Shown here one piece after another: positions 61,640 to 64,000 of a stretch of 64,000 bases of DNA. Under the pieces are notes generated by a model. That model did not search any database and was not told where the DNA came from. It worked only from the letters and a program-made list of their open reading frames with translations. The DNA is from Terasakiella pusilla DSM 6293 (GTDB lineage: Bacteria > Pseudomonadota > Alphaproteobacteria > Rhodospirillales > Terasakiellaceae). The translations under genes were made by a program, and so were the position numbers. The DNA is taken from the NCBI RefSeq assembly GCF_000688235.1, contig NZ_JHYO01000003.1, positions 1-64,000 of the forward strand, in the 5' to 3' direction. Every line of letters starts with the position of its first letter. The first letter of the stretch is position 1.

Positions 61640-62227
61640 TTAATTCGTGCTGAAATACATTTTATCGGGGTTCAGGTTATAGCTCCAAGGCAGGCCGGAA
61701 TTGCGCCAGCCGTTGACGTCGCGCACGCCTTTTGATTTGCCTTCTTTGCTGGGGCTGCCTTCAAAGCCATCAACGATGGTGTAGGCGTTTTTGAAGCCTG
61801 CTTCATAAAACATATCGGCAGCAGGGGCGCTGCGGTTGGAGCCGGAACGACACATGAAAATAAGTTTTGTGTCTTTGCTGATCTTCATTTCTTCCAGTTT
61901 TTCAGAGACTTCTTTGAAGAAATTTTCATTCTTTTTCATGGCGTATGAAGGCTTTTTCGCATGTTTTTGGGTGCGATCGCTTATCATGTAGGGGACATGA
62001 ATGTCTGCTTCGTCGGTAAATCCGGTAAACATGACTTCAATCGGATCCCGCACGTCGATCAGAAGCGCTGTTTTATCCTGTTGGAGCAGGTCATAGGCTT
62101 CGGTTGCCGTGACATAAAGGTCGGATTTGACCTGTGCGGTGGTCTTTGTCGGTTTATCAGCAGCGTGAAGGGGGGCAGCGAGAAGAAGGGCGGCGAGGGT
62201 GAATGCGGTGAGTGACAGTTTTTTCAT
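61640..62227 (-). CDS. Secreted rhodanese-like protein
   Basis: A 195-residue exported protein; start at ATG 62227 (MKKLSLTAFTLAALLLAAPLHAA signal peptide) has GGAGG 8 nt upstream, better than the TTG five codons earlier. A rhodanese domain (about 40-165) has the active-site loop CRSGSNRS with the catalytic Cys and the ALLIDVRDPIEVMF signature. Periplasmic sulfurtransferase or a redox/sulfur-handling role is likely. The C-terminal part ends in a short extension with DVNGWRNSGLPWSY. Located between hemJ and the unknown gene next to rho. Confidence 0.88.
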   Translation of the reverse strand: MKKLSLTAFTLAALLLAAPLHAADKPTKTTAQVKSDLYVTATEAYDLLQQDKTALLIDVRDPIEVMFTGFTDEADIHVPYMISDRTQKHAKKPSYAMKKNENFFKEVSEKLEEMKISKDTKLIFMCRSGSNRSAPAADMFYEAGFKNAYTIVDGFEGSPSKEGKSKGVRDVNGWRNSGLPWSYNLNPDKMYFSTN

Positions 62228-62320
62228 TAGAATATCCTCCAAAATTTATATAAAGATATTCTAATGTAATGAGAGGAACAAGCCTTTCCTTTAAAAACAG
62301 GGAGATTTACCCGCCTTAGT

Positions 62321-62908
62321 TTATTTTGCTTTATCCATTTCCGCTTTTTTGGCTATGACGCCCGCACAATCAGTGACGGTCAGTTCCAACAGATCTTGAG
62401 GTTTGCTGGCAACGCTATAGAGGCCGCTATAGACGTAAATACTTGTAAAATATTCAAGTTTTGTCTTCAGGGCTGCTTTGATGGCATCGCGCACGCCTCG
62501 ATCCATGCCGGTTGTATCGGCCTGGCCCTTGTGATCAAACTTTTCTGGCGGATGATTAAACAGGTAGGCGTTGATATGGTCGCGGATGCGTTGGGTTTTG
62601 GTACAGGCGCGGTGACCCAACAGGAATTTGCGTGGTTCCCCATAGACCGTGAAACGGGCATTGATCTTACGTGTGGGGATATAGGTTTCAAAGACACCGA
62701 GGAAAATAATATCGTTTAGTTCCGCTGGGGTCGCCTCTACAGATCCGGTCTTTCCGTCAGAACCACCTGAACCTGCACTTCCGTCTTTCTTTGCTGTGTT
62801 TTCATTCACGCCTTTTTGAATTTGTTGAAAACGCGATTGAGCATCCGCCATTTTGGTCAGCAAAAGGCTGGAAAGAACGATGAAAGAAATTACGACTGCT
62901 TTAAACAT
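62321..62908 (-). CDS. Secreted protein of unknown function
   Basis: About 195 residues from ATG 62908 (MFKAVVISFIVLSSLLLTKMADAQS signal peptide); the frame extends 20 codons further. After a Gly/Ser-rich low-complexity stretch (about 48-62) comes a domain with DIIFLGVFETYIPTRKINARFTVYG, LGHRACTKTQRIRDHINAYLFNHPP and LKTKLEYFTSIYVYSG, with two Cys (C115, C178 by rough count) that could pair. No family recognised. It opposes rho and follows the rhodanese gene. Confidence 0.7.
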   Translation of the reverse strand: MFKAVVISFIVLSSLLLTKMADAQSRFQQIQKGVNENTAKKDGSAGSGGSDGKTGSVEATPAELNDIIFLGVFETYIPTRKINARFTVYGEPRKFLLGHRACTKTQRIRDHINAYLFNHPPEKFDHKGQADTTGMDRGVRDAIKAALKTKLEYFTSIYVYSGLYSVASKPQDLLELTVTDCAGVIAKKAEMDKAK

Positions 62909-62997
62909 TTTCCACTCTGTTTTATATCTATCTCCCTTTAGTAAACTGAATGCGTGGCCTAATAGCAACAGTTGAAATGAAAGATTTTCGGATTACT

Positions 62998-63042
62998 TGA
63001 CTTGAATATTCGTTTCAGGTTACATATTTTCTATTCAAGTCA
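62998..63042. repeat. 11-bp inverted repeat upstream of rho
   Basis: TGACTTGAATA (62998-63008) and TATTCAAGTCA (63032-63042) with a 23-nt spacer, in the intergenic space between the divergent unknown gene and rho. Could form a hairpin or bind a dimeric regulator. Confidence 0.6.
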
Positions 63043-63061
63043 CTTTATAGGTGCCTTTTTA

Positions 63062-63077
63062 CCTTCCTTCCTTCCTT
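63062..63077. repeat. CCTT tetranucleotide repeat
   Basis: Four tandem CCTT units, about 140 bp upstream of rho. Too short for strong slippage, but unusual in this otherwise non-repetitive window. Confidence 0.5.
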
Positions 63078-63215
63078 TTCGATCAAGCGACACGACCTTA
63101 TCGAATGTCAGCACTGTCGAAATTTATCAAATAAAACAATAAAGTAGACGAAACTCATTTCGATAACTTTACCTATATTTGATCTTCTCTCCCACAATTA
63201 CACTGCAGATTACAT

Positions 63216-64000
63216 ATGAATCTTCAAGAACTTAAAGACAAATCACCCGCCGATCTTCTAGCCTATGCTGAAGAGTTGGAAATTGAAAACGCCGGGAATA
63301 TGCGCAAACAGGAATTGATGTTTGCGATTTTGAAAAATCTGGCAGAAAACGATGTCACCATTTATGGCGGCGGTGTTTTGGAAGTTTTACAGGATGGCTT
63401 TGGCTTCCTGCGCTCCCCGGAAGCGAACTATTTGCCGGGTCCCGATGATATTTACGTCAGCCCCAATCAGGTTCGTAAGTTCTCCTTACGTACAGGGGAT
63501 ACGGTTGAAGGGCAAATTCGCTCTCCCAAAGACGGCGAACGGTATTTTGCTTTGCTGAAAGTTGAAAACATCAACTTTGAAGAAGCGGCTAAAGCTCGTC
63601 ACCGCGTCCATTTTGATAACCTGACACCGCTCTATCCGGATGAGCGCCTGAAAATGGAAATCGAAAATCCGGAAGCAAAAGACATGACACCGCGCGTGAT
63701 CGATCTTGTATCCCCGATCGGGAAAGGGCAACGCGCCTTGCTGGTGGCCCCGCCGCGTACCGGTAAAACGGTGATGCTGCAAAATATCGCCCATTCCATC
63801 GCGGAAAATCACCCGGAATGTTATTTGATCGTCCTGTTAATTGACGAACGACCGGAAGAAGTGACAGACATGGACCGTTCTGTAAAAGGGGAGGTGATTT
63901 CCTCTACCTTTGACGAACCGGCTACCCGTCACGTACAGGTCGCGGAAATGGTCATCTCTAAAGCCAAGCGTTTGGTGGAACATAAAAAGGATGTTGTCAT
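63216..64000 (+). CDS. rho: Transcription termination factor Rho, N-terminal part (cut by window edge)
   Basis: About 261 of roughly 420 residues. Starts [22 protein letters not shown], the N-terminal helical bundle; the RNA-binding OB fold follows (about 50-130, [31 protein letters not shown] landmarks: [16 protein letters not shown]) and the ATPase P-loop [11 protein letters not shown] near residue 178. The window ends in the Walker B region. The upstream 247-bp leader may mediate autoregulation. In many alphaproteobacteria rho lies near hemE/hemH/hemJ and mnmE/mnmG; here two minus-strand genes intervene. Confidence 0.96.
   Translation, partial: MNLQELKDKSPADLLAYAEELEIENAGNMRKQELMFAILKNLAENDVTIYGGGVLEVLQDGFGFLRSPEANYLPGPDDIYVSPNQVRKFSLRTGDTVEGQIRSPKDGERYFALLKVENINFEEAAKARHRVHFDNLTPLYPDERLKMEIENPEAKDMTPRVIDLVSPIGKGQRALLVAPPRTGKTVMLQNIAHSIAENHPECYLIVLLIDERPEEVTDMDRSVKGEVISSTFDEPATRHVQVAEMVISKAKRLVEHKKDVV

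Noticed and set aside
63062-63077. Phase-variable control of rho by the CCTT repeat
   Set aside because: Only four units and upstream of an essential-type gene; too short for frequent slippage.
1-64000. tRNA, rRNA, CRISPR array, insertion sequence, prophage
   Set aside because: No cloverleaf-like T-loop context, no spaced direct repeats, no transposase or phage genes were found by reading both strands.

Overview
The window reads as a chromosomal segment of an alphaproteobacterium, most likely in or near the Rhodospirillales. I infer this from the ethylmalonyl-CoA pathway genes, the hslVU/his gene order, the hemE-hemH-hemJ-rho group facing ppsR-maf-aroE-coaE-dnaQ-secB, and GANTC sites of the CcrM type beside hemE. 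Genus cannot be fixed from sequence alone. I see no tRNA, rRNA, CRISPR array, insertion sequence or phage genes; coding density is high and most operons are on the minus strand.

Region 1 (1-8.9 kb) is a carbon-assimilation block. It holds the start of etfB, a cobalamin adenosyltransferase, a diguanylate cyclase, and three signature enzymes of the ethylmalonyl-CoA pathway: mcd, ccr and ecm. ETF takes electrons from Mcd, and the adenosyltransferase makes the coenzyme B12 that Ecm needs, so the block is functionally coherent. ccr and ecm are divergent across a 299-bp region with palindromes, and a 10-mer there recurs at the etfB promoter.

Region 2 (8.9-19.2 kb) has rlmN between two orphan periplasmic binding proteins, a PomAB-like flagellar stator, pyrophosphatase, an envelope group (AmpG-like permease, lipoprotein, bactofilin, EI24/CysZ-like membrane protein) and an alpha/beta hydrolase.

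Region 3 (18.8-30.1 kb) is the histidine block (hisB ... hisH-hisA-hisF-hisE) next to hslVU, a truncated hemoglobin, an XRE regulator and an Smr protein. Two more orphan binding proteins interrupt it.

Region 4 (30.1-50.3 kb) is more mixed: lutABC (lactate utilisation), a DMT exporter, typA, an adenosine kinase-like sugar kinase, a large membrane diguanylate cyclase, a low-molecular-weight phosphatase, a sirtuin coupled to a probable Fe-S uracil-DNA glycosylase, gshB with sirB1/BON/yraN, a short-chain dehydrogenase under a perfect 16-bp palindrome, glnD, a polysaccharide deacetylase and a PleD-like response regulator.

Region 5 (50.3-64 kb) is the origin-proximal block: mltA, tim44-like, fxsA, secB, a FecR protein, dnaQ, an ICL/PEP-mutase family enzyme, coaE, aroE, maf and ppsR. 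Then comes a roughly 420-bp gene-free segment with DnaA boxes and clustered GANTC sites that I read as oriC, followed by hemE, hemH, hemJ, a rhodanese, an unknown secreted protein and the start of rho.

The strongest candidates for something new are the oriC architecture (three 9-mers in exact tandem register and four CGACTC sites in 62 bp), the possible shared regulatory motif of etfB and ccr/ecm, the pattern of orphan periplasmic binding proteins inserted into conserved housekeeping operons, and the sirtuin/Fe-S glycosylase pair. I did not find an obvious defence or mobile system.
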